Under the pieces are notes generated by a model. It was not told where the DNA came from and ran no database searches. It worked only from the letters and a program-made list of their open reading frames with translations. The position numbers were made by a program, and so were the translations under genes. From Glebionis coronaria (taxonomy: Eukaryota > Streptophyta > Magnoliopsida > Asterales > Asteraceae), in contig CM046882.1 in NCBI GenBank assembly GCA_025667525.1, forward strand, positions 27,679,394 through 27,743,393: a DNA stretch of 64,000 bases, read 5' to 3'. Within the stretch, counting starts at the first letter, position 1. Every line of letters begins with the position of its first letter. Shown one piece after another: positions 1 to 11,702 of the stretch.

Positions 1-119
1 ATTTGTCAAACAAAAATCATAAGTTCACATAATGAAAAAAAGGTAGTTAAAAATGTAGTAGTTTTTTAAATGCTGAGATGTTCTATGCCTTTTAATAGTT
101 GGTTCTTATGTACGTGTAG

Positions 120-350
120 AAAGCAAAGATTCGACAGAGTGACAAAAGACTTGAAAGTTACAAGGGCGTTCGCAACAATGGTCGAGGAACTGAAAGTGAT
201 TAACACCCCCAAAAAAGGTGATACTACTAGAGATGCCTTCACGGAGGTAATGGGGGCCATGCCTCTTTGTGATAGAAGCCCGGTGCTCCTCTTCGTGGGT
301 GGTGGCATGGGTGCCGGGAAAAGCACTGTTCTAAAAGAAATCCTTAAAGA
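120..350 (+). pseudogene. Isolated P-loop kinase exon, calmodulin-dependent NAD kinase (NADKc)-like
   Basis: The exon opens after an acceptor (TGTAG ending at 119) and stops at a strong donor, GTATGT at 351. It encodes about 77 residues in one frame: a conserved stretch VTRAFATMVEELK, then DTTRDAFTEVMG, then a Walker A loop GGGMGAGKST at 298-327. This order matches, from memory, the plant NAD kinase / zeta-toxin-fold kinase family (Arabidopsis At1g04280 type), in which the P-loop binds ATP for phosphorylation of NAD. The family's next exon, rich in acidic residues after the P-loop, is not found downstream within the window. Earlier exons may lie left of position 1. It is therefore a gene cut by the window edge, or a fragment. 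Exon call is strong; the family name is moderate. Confidence 0.6.
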
Positions 351-2172
351 GTATGTAGCGTTCACTCTTCAAGCTGTTTTTAAGTTTCTTAGAAATTTTT
401 TTTATTCATTTTACTCTTTTGGTAATTTTATGACCTTCTCCTTATGGTAATATTTTAAGAGGGTGTTTGGCTTAGATGGGTGTTTCCTTTATGCATTTTA
501 CTCATTTGGAAATAAAGTTTCGATCAAGATCTATGTAATTCACATTTCACTTCGCTGAAACTCCAATACACTAACTACGATAAAATTACAAGCATTCATC
601 TAGAACCAACACACATTTTTTTGCCCGGGACGACTACCTTGGTTGTAAATATTCATTTTCACAAAAACCGCCAAACACCCCTTTACCAGGTGTCTCTTCT
701 GGTCAAGATCGTGAAGCACATACTAGAATCCTTGAAAACATCTTGGATTCGCAGGTAGTAACATGCAGTTTTTGGAGTCTAACTCTTTATTCAAAATAAT
801 GTCTGTATCAAATCTGATTGTAAGCCTCATGAATATGCAGGTCTACACTCTACACGACATGTTAGAGCTGGAGAAGGTCACTCCATCTGCCGAGCTAAAA
901 TATTGTTATTATCTACCAGTATCATGTGACCATCAAGAGATGAAACTTAAACTAGAATCCTCACGATCGAATGTCCTTATTTGTAAACTCCAAATGTTCT
1001 TTAGTTATAAACAGAATGAAAAGTACCATTTGTACTTTTTTTAAATCTTTATGACACTTTCACTTACTGACATTGTTGTGGGTTCTCTGAAAAAACAGAA
1101 CTTACAAAGTGCAGGAGCGCACATCAGCCAGATGGCAGTTACAAAGAAGACGTTGAGGGAGCTGACGGCCATTTGGAAACTGATTACAAGTCTTTACATA
1201 GTCGCAGATTGCTTGAGACACAAATATTATTAAGCTGGGTGCTGCTTTTTCATGTGTAATATGAGAAAACGTTCTCAAAAGTGACGCAATAAGTAAGTTC
1301 GTAGCGATGATTCAAACTCTCAGGAACTGGTCATTATCATGAGAAGCACATAGAGCAGATACATTATGAACCGTGCGATTGTCTAGCAGCAGGTATGTAA
1401 ACTATTTTGTAAATTTAGTGGGTCTTTTTTTTGGTTAATAGTATTATGGATTGGGGTGCAAATAAATTGTGTGCTTTAGTGTAGATGGGATACTAGGTGT
1501 TGATTGAAAAGTATAGTAGGAATAATTGGGGTCGTGTAAAGTGACGGTAAGCTTTTAGGAGTCATGGTAGTCTAAAAAAGTAGGTGTTTTGTTATATTGA
1601 TATTAGTGTAACTTGAATTAGATAATATATGCCGAAATGATGATTATAAAATCAGGTGGAGTTAGGTTTAGGGGTGTTTGGCAATGGATACAGGAAAATT
1701 TTTCTTAAAGTCCACAAGTAGATAAGGTCATACTCTATGGGATCGGCGACCTTCCCTTAGAAGTTAATAAAGGCAAAAGCACGTAAGTTTGCTTTGGTAG
1801 CCATTGCCATCCGGGTTTATGTCTTTCTCAAATGTAAGAATGAAAAGTGTTTTTTTTAGATTTTCAGTCGTTGTAAGTTGACACACTTAAATTCCACGAA
1901 TTTTAAACATCAAGTGTTTGGTTTTAGTCAAACAACCCATGTTATTGATTTAGGATTACCTGCCAAAAAACGTCGAGATTATAAGTGAATGCATAAACAA
2001 GTTTATTTCTTTACAAGCCAGATATTCATTAATAGATTTGAAGAGTAAAACAGGTAAGTTGCATAATGCGAAGTATAATGGCTATTTTGCCAAGTTTCAC
2101 ATGATTTATCAAGTTCTGAAATGTGACCATCTTATAAAACTGCAGGGGGCAGGGCAGGGGTGGGTTTAGGCA
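351..2172 (+). other. Intron-like or intergenic DNA after the NADKc-like exon
   Basis: Short open stretches occur at about 706-755, 1080-1230 and 1336-1393. The last is followed by a donor-like CAG/GTATG. None can be tied to a known protein, and they lie in different frames with no clear splice pairs. No RNA gene or repeat boundary was recognised. Confidence 0.4.
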
Positions 2173-2466
2173 GTGAACATGCTGAAAAGGCTGAAGTCAA
2201 CACCTTTAGCTACCGGAAACAACACTCTGGAAAACAATTGTAAGCGAGTATCAGAAGCTTCTTTAGAAAGAAGTATGTTCGGCTATGGCTTTCGTGGTTA
2301 TACATTCCCTGAAAGTGTCCCTGTTGTTTTGGATTTCCAGAATTCGGTTTTCACGTGTCAACCATGTGTTGTTTCTAACGTTGTGCACTCAGCTGCTTCT
2401 TATGTTTCCCCTATGCCGTTGGCCAAACTCCCTTACAATCCAAACTGGACAGTGTATTTACTATAG
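2173..2466 (+). other. Unassigned exon-like ORF
   Basis: A 97-residue open frame has protein-like composition, with segments such as SMFGYGFRGYTFPESVPVV and ASYVSPMPLAKLPYNPNW. It stops exactly where a good donor begins (TATAG/GTAAAT at 2466-2467), so the real exon could instead be read in the overlapping frame 2285-2470. The nominal start is GTG, which argues that this is an internal exon or chance. I do not recognise the protein. It could belong to the same broken gene as the upstream P-loop exon or to a separate one. Confidence 0.2.
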
Positions 2467-3987
2467 GTAAATGATTCATGTATTGTTTCTTTGTTTGGTG
2501 AGCAAAAATATAGTAGGATAATACATTGCTCAAAAGTATGACCAAGTAAACATATCTATATCTATACTACTTTATAAAAGATTTAATCCATTCTATTTTT
2601 AGAAGTCTTAATTTTTTTAAGCCTCTAACATTTCTTTAATAAGAAAGTGTTTTATTTTTTAAGAAAATAAAAAGTTAAGCTTTCATCACACACATAATGA
2701 AAATTAAATGTATTAAATTATATAAGATTGTAACCGACCAATATTTACACAGCCTATTTAAAAATTTGTAACGTCCCATCTAAAACATTATTATAAATAG
2801 GAGTGTAAGAACTTTGTTTAGTTAAAAATCTCAAACAAACTACACCTCATGCCTCATCCCCTTTCCCTCTCTCACTTATTTAAAATCATTTCTCTTATGA
2901 TTTTGTATTTATATTCATATATTCTCACATAATTTTTTTTGCTATATTTTAGATTGAGTTGCTCATGAATGAAAAGGTCACACCATTCATATTTGTTTTT
3001 CATTTCTTAGGTATTTCCTAACATGGCAACCTCTCAATTATTTAACTTTCGACTCTTTTGTTCGTGTGATCATCAATACATCATTTCGTTTTTTATATAT
3101 GGTGATATATGTTTGAAGAAAAAATCGACAATAATTATTGCCCTGAAGAAAGCCAAAGTACGTACCTCTTATAGTAATACTTTATTCAACGTTGTTTTTT
3201 TATCATTAAAGTTCATATTTTATATTGTGAACTATGATATTTCAGAATCTGAAGAGAATATATGTGGTTCTGTTATAGGATCGTAAGCTTCATAATAAAA
3301 GTGTGTGCATCCTCTTATGTGTATGTTATTCGAGATTCATGTGATTTTTCGTAAAAGTTAGTGAGAAGTCAAGAACAATTACAGAAGTGATTTCTCAGAA
3401 GGTTTGGTGTTAGTAAATTGATTCTTGATTTGATTAAATAAAAATTCAAAATTCGTTCTTTGTTGTAAGTTATCCTTTGTATTTTGTTTAGTTGTTCGTC
3501 GAAAGTAAAACAAACGAATATACGTTTTGTTGTAGATTTTGTTGTTACCAAAAGGTTGGCTTCTGTTTTAAATATAAACTTTTAACCTTGATTCATTTTA
3601 GTATAAATTTTCAATTTATATACTTAATGCATTTTAGTTTTGTAACATACTTAGAAAATTTAATTAAGGTTCAATTAATGTATACTTATTGCTTTTTGTT
3701 CCACAATATCAATATCAAAATATTATAACATGCATGTTACATGTTACAAGAATTTGTGTTTTCATTTTAGTATCATATATCTATAATAAATCAAGTTTCG
3801 TTGTATCCTAAAAAAATACTACAAATAAAATTACCTAAAGAGATTTTGAGGAAGGATATATAATTATATCTTCGAGAATCATAATATTAAAATAAAGAAA
3901 ATAAAACTAATAATACTCGATAAGTTTTAATGATCTTAAAACACGAAAATCATTATTATACAAAGTAATTTCCGAAAATCACGATTA
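2467..3987. other. AT-rich spacer with a possible Helitron 5' end
   Basis: No convincing exon is present. At 2561-2580 the sequence TCTATACTACTTTATAAAAG follows an A, which resembles the 5' terminus of plant Helitrons (TC start, insertion after A). No matching hairpin plus CTRR end was found nearby, so the boundary is unproven. From about 3840 the sequence is very AT-rich up to the truncated LTR that begins near 3988. Confidence 0.3.
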
Positions 3988-4117
3988 TAAATAAATAATA
4001 AAGTTTGACTTTAACTAGGACCATGAGCACGACTTGCTCCTACTACTACTATGACCAGGAGGAACTACATACCTCCTAGTCTACCTATTACAATGAACTA
4101 TTCCAATGGTCCTAACA
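3988..4117 (-). repeat. E1 3' LTR, truncated (first ~130 bp only)
   Basis: It matches 23355-23488 closely, including the blocks AAAGTTTGACTTTAACTAGG and ACTACATACCTCCTAGTCTA. On the minus strand it begins TGTTAGGACC directly after the PPT. Homology stops abruptly near 3988, so about 340 bp of the far end of this LTR has been deleted. Confidence 0.85.
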
Positions 4118-4131
4118 ATCCTCCCCTAAAC
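4118..4131 (-). other. E1 polypurine tract
   Basis: On the minus strand the sequence is GTTTAGGGGAGGAT, immediately before the LTR start TGTTAGG. This is the expected position and base content of the plus-strand primer for reverse transcription. Confidence 0.85.
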
Positions 4132-4319
4132 TTGAATTTGACCTGTTGAGTTCAAGTTTCCTGGTAAAACGTTCAAGAAAGCTTGAGGATTGAAACAACA
4201 AAAGAAACAGCAGCATCAGCAAGATAAGAAACATAAGAACCGCCGCCATATGGAACACTAGAAGCTTCTCTAAAGCATGAAACAAATCAGCATCGTGTTG
4301 AATCTTTACAGCAACATGA

Positions 4320-4810
4320 GCAGATTTGATGAGCCTTTACCAAGTAGCTGCTCGATCTTGGGCTAGCCAGTCTTTCTGGTGGAATAAGCATCACCCTGGG
4401 AGACCAAAACCCAGCCCAACTCTTAGAACATGAATCAATGGTGAGTGGGGGTACCCTGATGATTTTAGGCAAACCATCACAGCCGTCAACGGATTTGATA
4501 TGTCTTTTCCAGAAGTCGTACCCCTCTGGACTCGCCAACTCTTAGCAATGAAGCATCGGTGAGTTGAAAACCCTATAGCTTTAAGCAAGCTATTACAACT
4601 ATCAACGGATTTGATAAAATCTTTACGAAGAGCCGTACCCCCTTGGATTAGCCACTTTTCAGTCGAGGACCATGGCAAGTGAAAACCATCCAGTTTTGGG
4701 TAACCTGGCTACCATCAACGGATTTGAGAATCACACCAGGAGTCGTACCCTCAAGGTGAATCAACTCTTTCTTGTCGGCTAGACATGGTGAGTTGAGGAC
4801 CATTTGTTGT
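4320..4810 (-). repeat. Degenerate ~115-bp tandem repeat in the E1 3' untranslated region
   Basis: The block CAACGGATTTGA recurs at 4487, 4603 and 4716 (spacing 116 and 113 bp). Each copy lies beside a partner block related to GGTACGACTNCTGG on the minus strand, and a weaker copy lies near 4320. Short minus-strand ORFs across it (4287-4851) are repeats of one another and are not credible genes. Confidence 0.7.
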
Positions 4811-5098
4811 AAGGACCAAGTCCAACACCAGATGAAACAAGCAACCAGCACAAGTGTGAATCAGTAACAGGAACCCAAAGTTTGAATCAGCAGATGGTAT
4901 ATTATTCACAAGTGTAAAATCCATGATTTGTTTAAAGTATAAGCAGATATTATATAAAAAGTATTTTTTTTAATTTAATTGTTTTTTTTAACTATAATGA
5001 ATGAAAGTCATCAATCACTTTACATATTGGTGAAAAGAATTGCAGTATTAACAGATAAACAAAAAACACGAAACATAAAAACTTACAAACCTACCAGA
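4811..5098 (-). other. E1 spacer between extra ORF and tandem repeat
   Basis: About 290 bp of AT-rich non-coding sequence lies between the stop of the extra ORF and the tandem repeats. No gene, promoter or repeat boundary was seen. Confidence 0.5.
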
Positions 5099-8000
5099 TC
5101 ACAGACCAAAAGCAGCCACCTTATCAGCTTGCAAACGAGCTTGGATCCCTTCCACCAGTGTAGTGGCCATAGAAGACTCATTCCCGGAAGGGGCATTAGA
5201 AATCTGCAAGTGACAAGCAAGCATGGCCTCCATCGAAGCAATCGTCAACGGATAATCCAAATCTGTGAGCATGAACACCATAAGACCAGACTCCAACTCT
5301 AACACATGCATACCACAGCCAGCATATAACTTCCATCGCTGGATGACCCATTGTGGCTGATCCTTCCAGACACCAGAAACAGGAGCATGAGGAGGGGCAT
5401 CAAGCATCATTTTCAAATCAGCCCATACTCGCAGACCAGGCCAAGAGGGCACATTATTAGGATGAACATGCATACCAGCATCCACAAACCCATATAAAGC
5501 CATAAGATCTTTACGATCCGCCCAGGACAAAATACGCTGCAACCCCGAAGCATATCGAACAGAACCATCACTAAGAGTAATCCTATGAGAGACAGTACCC
5601 GGTAGAGTCGTAGAAGGCATAACCGTCCAACCAGTAAGAGAACCATTACCCAATGGCAAGTCAGACTCACTATCGGAAGCTGCATCTATAAGATTTTCGG
5701 GAGCACACTTCTCATAGGGAACAGACTTGCCACGTCTAGCACGTCTAGCCAATTGCTTGTGGATGGAACGGCGAGGGTTGGGAGCACTAGGCGAGGGTTC
5801 AACCTTTACATTTACCGTAGCAGCAGGAGTGGGATCAGTAGAAGTAGGATCAATAGTTTGGCCATCCAAAGGATCAACAGGAGCTGCACCAGAAGAAGGA
5901 ATAGGTTGAGGACCAGGCACGGGTGGTGATGGTGATGCCATAGCAGGAGTAGCAGTGGTGGTGGTAGTGGTAGCATAGGTGGTGGTGGTAGTAGGACCTA
6001 GAGAAGAAACAGGAGGAGCAACCGAAGGTTTAGGGGTGGTATCAACAGTAGAAACATCAACAACCGATGGAATAGCAGCAGAACCAAGAGGAGGATCAGA
6101 TGTAGAACCAGTAGCAGCAGCAGGTTGAGAAGTAGGCACCACACGTGGAGAAGGACGATAAATGAAACGCTCCGGAATTGGGGTGCTCTGATGCTTGATC
6201 ATTCGTTCATAGAGCGCCTTAAGCTCATCAAAAGACAATGCCCGAACCCGTTCCCACGTCCAACCAGTAGTGAAATAAGCAGCCGATTGATACTTCACAT
6301 ACCGCTTCATCTGCTTGCGCTCCTCAGTTTTCGTCAAAGGCCTGTTCTTACGCTTCTCACGAAGTTGTGCAGCAAGCGCCAACTGTTGCTTGCGCATTAA
6401 CACCATTGCTCGAGGAATACAGTTATGCTCATTCACATCAGAACCCAAGAGATCAGTAAACTGGGAATAATCCGTGGTAAGAATAGTCAACACCCGCATC
6501 CAATCACTATCATCCCAATGCATAGCATCATGCTGCACCTGTTCACGTCTCTGCTGCTGAAGAGCTTCCTCCTCAGCCCGAGCAACTTGGTCAATTTCTG
6601 CTTGCATCCTTTGAGCAGCCTCCTCACCCAACCTATCCTCCTCAAGTTGCCTACGTGTACGCTTGCGAGAGGGTGAGGGAGCATCAGTCATGGGGGCTTT
6701 CCCCTTTGGATCATGAGATGGACCAGCAGTGGAACCAGCAGTAGGACCAGCAACATCTTCCTTTGGTGTAGGGACAACAGCAGGAGAATGAATGATGGAG
6801 GAAGTAGGAGGAATCGGCAGATCATCATACAACTTATCAGCAAAGTCAGCCTTCGCCAACAAATTCAAACCATCCTCAACACTATCCTCAACCTCCTCAT
6901 CAGAATCAGATTGAACCACATGCTTCTTCCTTCGCCTCTGCTGTGTCTCCAAGGCTTTAATCCGATCAGCCATGGGAAGAACAAATTCCCGGGTAAGCTT
7001 ACGGTGTTGATTCAAATCTGCTTCCAAGGAAAGAATCCGTTCATGGTACCTGTGCATGAGATCAAGTAAAGAAGTAAGTGTAATAGGCTCCTCCGCTTTC
7101 CCACCAAGAGGACTTGGGTCTGGGAAGGCTTCATTGGAACCAGAAGCAATAAATGGGTCAGCATCATAAGCACTAGCACCAGAAGGCTTAGCAGGAGAGT
7201 GTGGAATAGGACTAGGAGGGGGTATCCACAAATGGAGACGAATGTGGCATTGAAGAAGGAGCAGCATTGGAAGTAGATGGCCGTTCAACCACCACCTCCG
7301 CAACCGTCTCTTCCACATCAGCAGGATGCTCCTCCTCCATTGGGTTATCACCTATTTGAGGTTCCTCCTCGGCTTGTTCAACCGGAGGAACAACATCAGG
7401 AGGACCTTGAGCAAGGCCCAACATTGCATCAGTAAGGGGCCTCCACTCCTCGCTAAACCCATGAGCCATGTTATAGTATACTTTAGCAGTAAGCTTAGAA
7501 GGCTCATACTCTTCCCTATTACGTGGTAGACAAACAAGTATCTGCTGTAAAAACCTAGGATACATCAGAAATTTCTTCCTAGAACCAGCACTAGACAGAT
7601 TGCTAACCATCCCATCAAACAAATAACGAGAGAAATTAAATACCCTACCCTGTGCTATGCAGATTAGACCAGTAGCCAAAGGAGTAGGAAAAGCATCCCA
7701 ACTCCCAGACTTGGGGCTTAAACAATGAATCAAAAAGTGCACTAGAAGCTTCCATTGGGGAGAAAACCGATTCTTTTGGAAGTTAAACTTCCCCCCATGG
7801 TTGTACCCAATAGCAGCTATCCCCTCCAAAACCTCAGCATTGGGGATGGAAACAACACCACCTTCATCTTGAAGATGAAGGGAACTCCGAATAGAAGCTT
7901 CACTAACCACATAAGAACGTCCATCTATGGTAGCATGGAGTTCACGTGGACGACCAACCACAGCCACAAGTCGAGCAGAAGCCCAAAACTGACGAATCAC

Positions 8001-8150
8001 ACTATCATAAACAATGGGGCACACAGTAAAAGCATACCTGAGGTTAGAAGCCTTAATGAATTCCAGAATGTCAGTGAACTCATCACGGTGTGGACCATCT
8101 CCTAGATAAGCGACCTTATTGTGAGCAGGTTGGTATACCAGGGCAGCCAT
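5099..8150 (-). pseudogene. Extra 3' ORF of the Sirevirus-like element (envelope-position ORF), frameshifted
   Basis: Two ORFs (7212-8150, 312 aa; 5099-7351, 750 aa) are one protein of about 1,015 residues broken by a 1-nt shift in the C run at about 7224-7230; both frames encode the same proline-serine junction. The N-terminal ~240 residues (QFWASARLV, HATIDGRSYVVSEASIRS, FSPQWKLLVHFLIHCLSPK) match a family that Asteraceae genome projects label synaptobrevin, longin-like. A coiled coil and charged region follows (SPSRKRTRRQLEEDRLGEE onward), then a Thr/Pro/Ser-rich linker, then a C-terminal block (WVIQRWKLYAGCGMHVLEL). No signal peptide or clear membrane segment is visible, so an envelope role is not supported. 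It sits where Sireviruses carry env-like ORFs. Function unknown. Confidence 0.75.
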
Positions 8151-8782
8151 TGATGTTGATTAGAAGGTATGGATGATGATTTGTTGGGTTTGAGAGAGTA
8201 GGAGTGGATGTGTGTGTGTGTTATGTTTGTGATGAATGAGTCAAGGGGGGGGGGTGAATTGACCATAAATAATGGTCTTAGTAACTGTTCATTGACCCTT
8301 AATAATGGGGGTTGCCCTTTCAAATTAGGCAGTTAATGCAAAGTAACCACTTGCCCCTTTTAACATTATTTGCAAATCCCAATTTACCAAAGTTAAATAA
8401 GAGGATATATACCAGAAGTTGCATGCGTTGACTAAAAGTCAAAGCGCACAATGGTCAACACTAGAAGCAGAATGTGGTCAACAGAAGTCAACAAAGTGAA
8501 CAATGTCCCAAACCAAAACCAGAAGTCAACCATCACTTGACAAAGAAGGATTTTTATCCACTAGAAGCCAACCAAGAACGACTAGAAGCTAACCATTAAG
8601 GACTAGAAGCCAGTCATGAATGAAGACAACCATCAGAACTGAGCAAAAACCTCCACTAGGAGTAACACACACCACCAGAACCCATTCAATATGTTGTTAA
8701 AATCAACCAATATGTTAGTCTGTGCAAATAAATATGTACACTAAGCCTCCCCTTAGGCTTAGCCTCCCCTCAATCCTAGGTC
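8151..8782 (-). other. E1 spacer between RNase H and the extra ORF
   Basis: This is a non-coding 630-bp spacer. It holds a TG run near 8205-8222 and at least four spaced copies of ACTAGAAG between about 8459 and 8611, mixed with GTCAAC words. It may contain the promoter or splice acceptor that expresses the extra ORF, but no TATA box can be assigned with confidence. Confidence 0.4.
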
Positions 8783-9243
8783 TCAAGGATTGACCATCCC
8801 AATGTGAACCACCAAGTGGTTGAACCGAGGACCATTAAAGGCTTTAGTCAACAGATCAACAACATTATCATCCGTATGAACCTTAAGAACATGTATCAAC
8901 TTCTTCTCATTGGCATCCCGTATAAAATGGTGCCGAATTTCAATATGTTTTGTACGTTGATGAAAAACAGGATTCTTCACAATGCAGATAGTGCTTTGAT
9001 TATCAATGAAAATTTTGGTGTTCATAAAATTGAACCCATAATCCAGCATCTGATTTTGGATCCACAAAACTTGTCCACAACAGCTAGCAGCAGCAACGTA
9101 TTCAACTTCTGTTGAAGAAGTAGCTACGATCGTCTGTTTCTTGCATTGCCATGAAATAAGTCGTCGACCCAAAATTGACAACCACCAGTAGTAGATTTTC
9201 TGTCATTATTAGCACATGCATAGTCACTATCACTGATGGCGTA
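8783..9243 (-). pseudogene. E1 RNase H, C-terminal half, with frameshift
   Basis: The 132-residue ORF carries the copia RNase H signature: ISWQCKKQTIVATSSTEVEYVAA, IDNQST, and NPVFHQRTKHIEIRHHFIRD. Upstream on the minus strand (9182-9243) another frame continues the domain with AISDSDYACANNDRKSTTGG, so a frameshift lies near 9175. The N-terminal part is separated from this by the inserted 514-bp segment. The domain would have removed the RNA template during reverse transcription. Confidence 0.85.
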
Positions 9244-9249
9244 TAGTGG

Positions 9250-9763
9250 CTATGCTCACTATTCGTAATCCCAAGTCATCATCTTTTTGCTAAAGGAAGC
9301 CCATTACGAGTGGAGCCATATGTTACGGACGACCCACGAGTATGTCCTAGCAGCAAGCCGCACTCGGTTGTTTAGTGAGCATGATACACGAATTAGTCTA
9401 GCATAACATGATCATGGATCATATCATACTAGACTGGGGGACATGTCAACGTACAGTCGGTATTTGGCCCAGCCCAACAGGCCCGCGGCCCACACACACC
9501 TAACTTATCCTTCAAGAAACCCTAAGCTTATATAAACAGGGGTAGGGGTCTCATTCTACATCAGGTAATCTCTCTCATCTATACCTCTAATACCACACAT
9601 CGACCCGATACTAACTTGACCGTCGGAGGTGGACCCCAGGGCTCCGGCCTCGGGTCCACGTCTAACCGGTTTACCTTTGTTTGCAGCATTACATAGCACC
9701 CTGGAAGACGATTAACGGCCCAGGAGAGTCGTCGAACCGGCCCAGCCAAACTATGCTTACAGG
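9250..9763 (+). mobile_element. 514-bp solo-LTR-like (or TRIM-like) insertion in E1 RNase H
   Basis: It is flanked by TAGTGG (9244-9249) and TAGCGG (9764-9769), a probable target duplication with one mismatch. Removing it joins the RNase H frame as SPYPL-YAISDSDY. Inside, on the plus strand, are a TATA-like CTTATATAAAC (about 9527), GC-rich words such as GGCCCAGCCCAACAGGCCC, and a U5-like ACTTGACCGTCGGAGG, all usual in plant LTRs. The exact ends are not canonical TG...CA, so classification is tentative. No ORF was found. Confidence 0.6.
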
Positions 9764-9769
9764 TAGCGG

Positions 9770-11702
9770 ATATGGTGATTCTTTAGGATACCACAAGCCA
9801 AGCTTGGGTTGAGCCTTGATGTACTTGAAAATCTTCTTGACCGCATTCAAGTTAGAAACTGTTGGAGCCACCTGATGTCTAAAACAAGCACTTACTGCAA
9901 ACATGATATCCGGACGTGATGCAGTCAAATACATGAGTGAGCCAATCATAGACCTGTACATGTGAATATTTACCGGAGGATCTGGCTCATTCTTGAGTTT
10001 AACTTTAGCAACTTCATAAGGTGTTGCTGCTGGTCTAAGAGGATCCATGTCAAATTTCTGAAGGATCTCATGAACATATTTATCTTGACTTATGAAGATC
10101 CCATCCGACTGTTGCTTGACTTGAAGACCAAGGAAGAAGGAAAGCTCTCCCATAGCACTCATCTGAAATTCACCCTTCATCAGCTGTTCAAACTCATCAC
10201 ACCATTCCTTTTTAGTAGAACCAAAAATAATATCGTCCACATACACCTGAACAAGGATAATGTCCTTGGTGTTCCTTTTAAGAAATAGTGTTTTGTAAAT
10301 TGTGCCTCTTCTATAGCCATGTATCAACAAGAAAGTTGAGAGACGCTCATACCAAGCTCTAGGAGCCTGATGAAGTCCATAAAGAGCCTTAACCACCTTG
10401 TAAACTTTATTGGGATGAAGTGGATCTACAAAGCCCTTAGGTTGAGTGACATAAACTTCCTCATCAATCTTGCCATAGAGAAATGCACTCTTGACATCCA
10501 TCTGAAAAACTGTAAAACCCATATAGGAAGCAAAAGCCAAAAACAGACGAATGGCCTCAATCCTCGCAACAGGAGCAAAAACTTCAGTGTAGTCAATGCC
10601 TTCAAGTTGTGTATGACCCTGTGCAACCAATCTCGCCTTATTTCTCACCACCACATCCCGTGCATCTTTCTTGTTTTTGAGAATCCATTTGGTACCAATG
10701 GTTGTCTTTCCATCCGGCAAGTCAACTAGGATCCAAACATTCTGAAACAAGAATTGCTGCATTTCCTCCTGCATAGCTTCCACCCAACTTTGATCCTCAA
10801 GAGCATGAGAGACTGATCTAGGTTCCACCTGTGAAAGAAAACAAGCAAACAAACAATGTTGAAAGTCCGTATGATTATTACGCTTTTGATCTTCAAAATA
10901 GCTCACAAGAGCATGATGATCAGACGTGGCCTTCTTATGCATTCTGCGTGTCTTGACAGTTGAACTAGGATCTTCAATGATTTGAGTAGTAGGGTGATCT
11001 TTGTGTGATTGCAACACTGGATTGGAAGCTACCTCCACTTCTGGTGCCAAGTTATTAAGATCCCCAACAAAGTCAACATCATATGAGGCAGCGTTGAAAA
11101 TGCCATCTATTGGTTGTTTATGAATATCATCTAGCTTGGTAGAAGACTTCTTTTGATGGTTCCCCAGGTTAGAAGGACTGGAGAATCTAGTATGGGAAGT
11201 AGATTCACTAGCCAGACTACCAATAAGTGTTAAACTAGCACTAGGAGTAGGAGTTGGAGTACTAGGAGCAGCTTTGTCAATAGGCGTATTCAAGGGAAAC
11301 TCAAAGCCACCTTGAGCAGCTGCTGTAGTAGCCTCTTGTTGTTGTTTGAGTAAAGTGTCAAGAGCTACTTGTGAATCCAACACATCCAATAGAGTTGTAT
11401 CACTAGGAGGAGGAGGAGAGACTGTGGTGGAATAGGATGGAACAACAAAAATATCATCCTCGTCATCTGAGTCGGAAAGACTAGAGTGAGCACTTGTACT
11501 AGAAGTTGCCAACACTTGTGGACCTGCATCATGGTTAGTTTTGAAACGAAAATATCCTAATGAATCACTAAGATTATCAAGATCAAAATACCATTCAGGA
11601 CCCTTGCCTTGGATGTTTGACTTCTCCTCAAAATACCTGAGATTTATAGTTTCAATTACTCGCTTGGCTTGGAGATTGTAGACACGATAAGCCCGAGTGA
11701 GC
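9770..11702 (-). pseudogene. E1 reverse transcriptase (RVT_2) with integrase tail
   Basis: This is the element-coded part of a 690-residue ORF (9689-11761); its last residues run into the insertion. Order: the integrase tail ([19 protein letters not shown]), an acidic/serine-rich linker, then RVT_2 from about residue 325: [50 protein letters not shown], and the catalytic YVDD at residues 507-510 (10232-10243). [14 protein letters not shown] marks the end of the connection. The polymerase copies element RNA into DNA. The catalytic site is intact, but the frame is split from the integrase near 11702 and from RNase H by the insertion. Confidence 0.9.

Noticed and set aside
4287..4851. Three overlapping minus-strand ORFs
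   Set aside because: They are frames through a degenerate tandem repeat in a retrotransposon UTR.
9689..9769. Last residues of the E1 RT ORF (after the [12 protein letters not shown] block)
   Set aside because: They are encoded by the inserted solo-LTR-like segment and are not part of RT.
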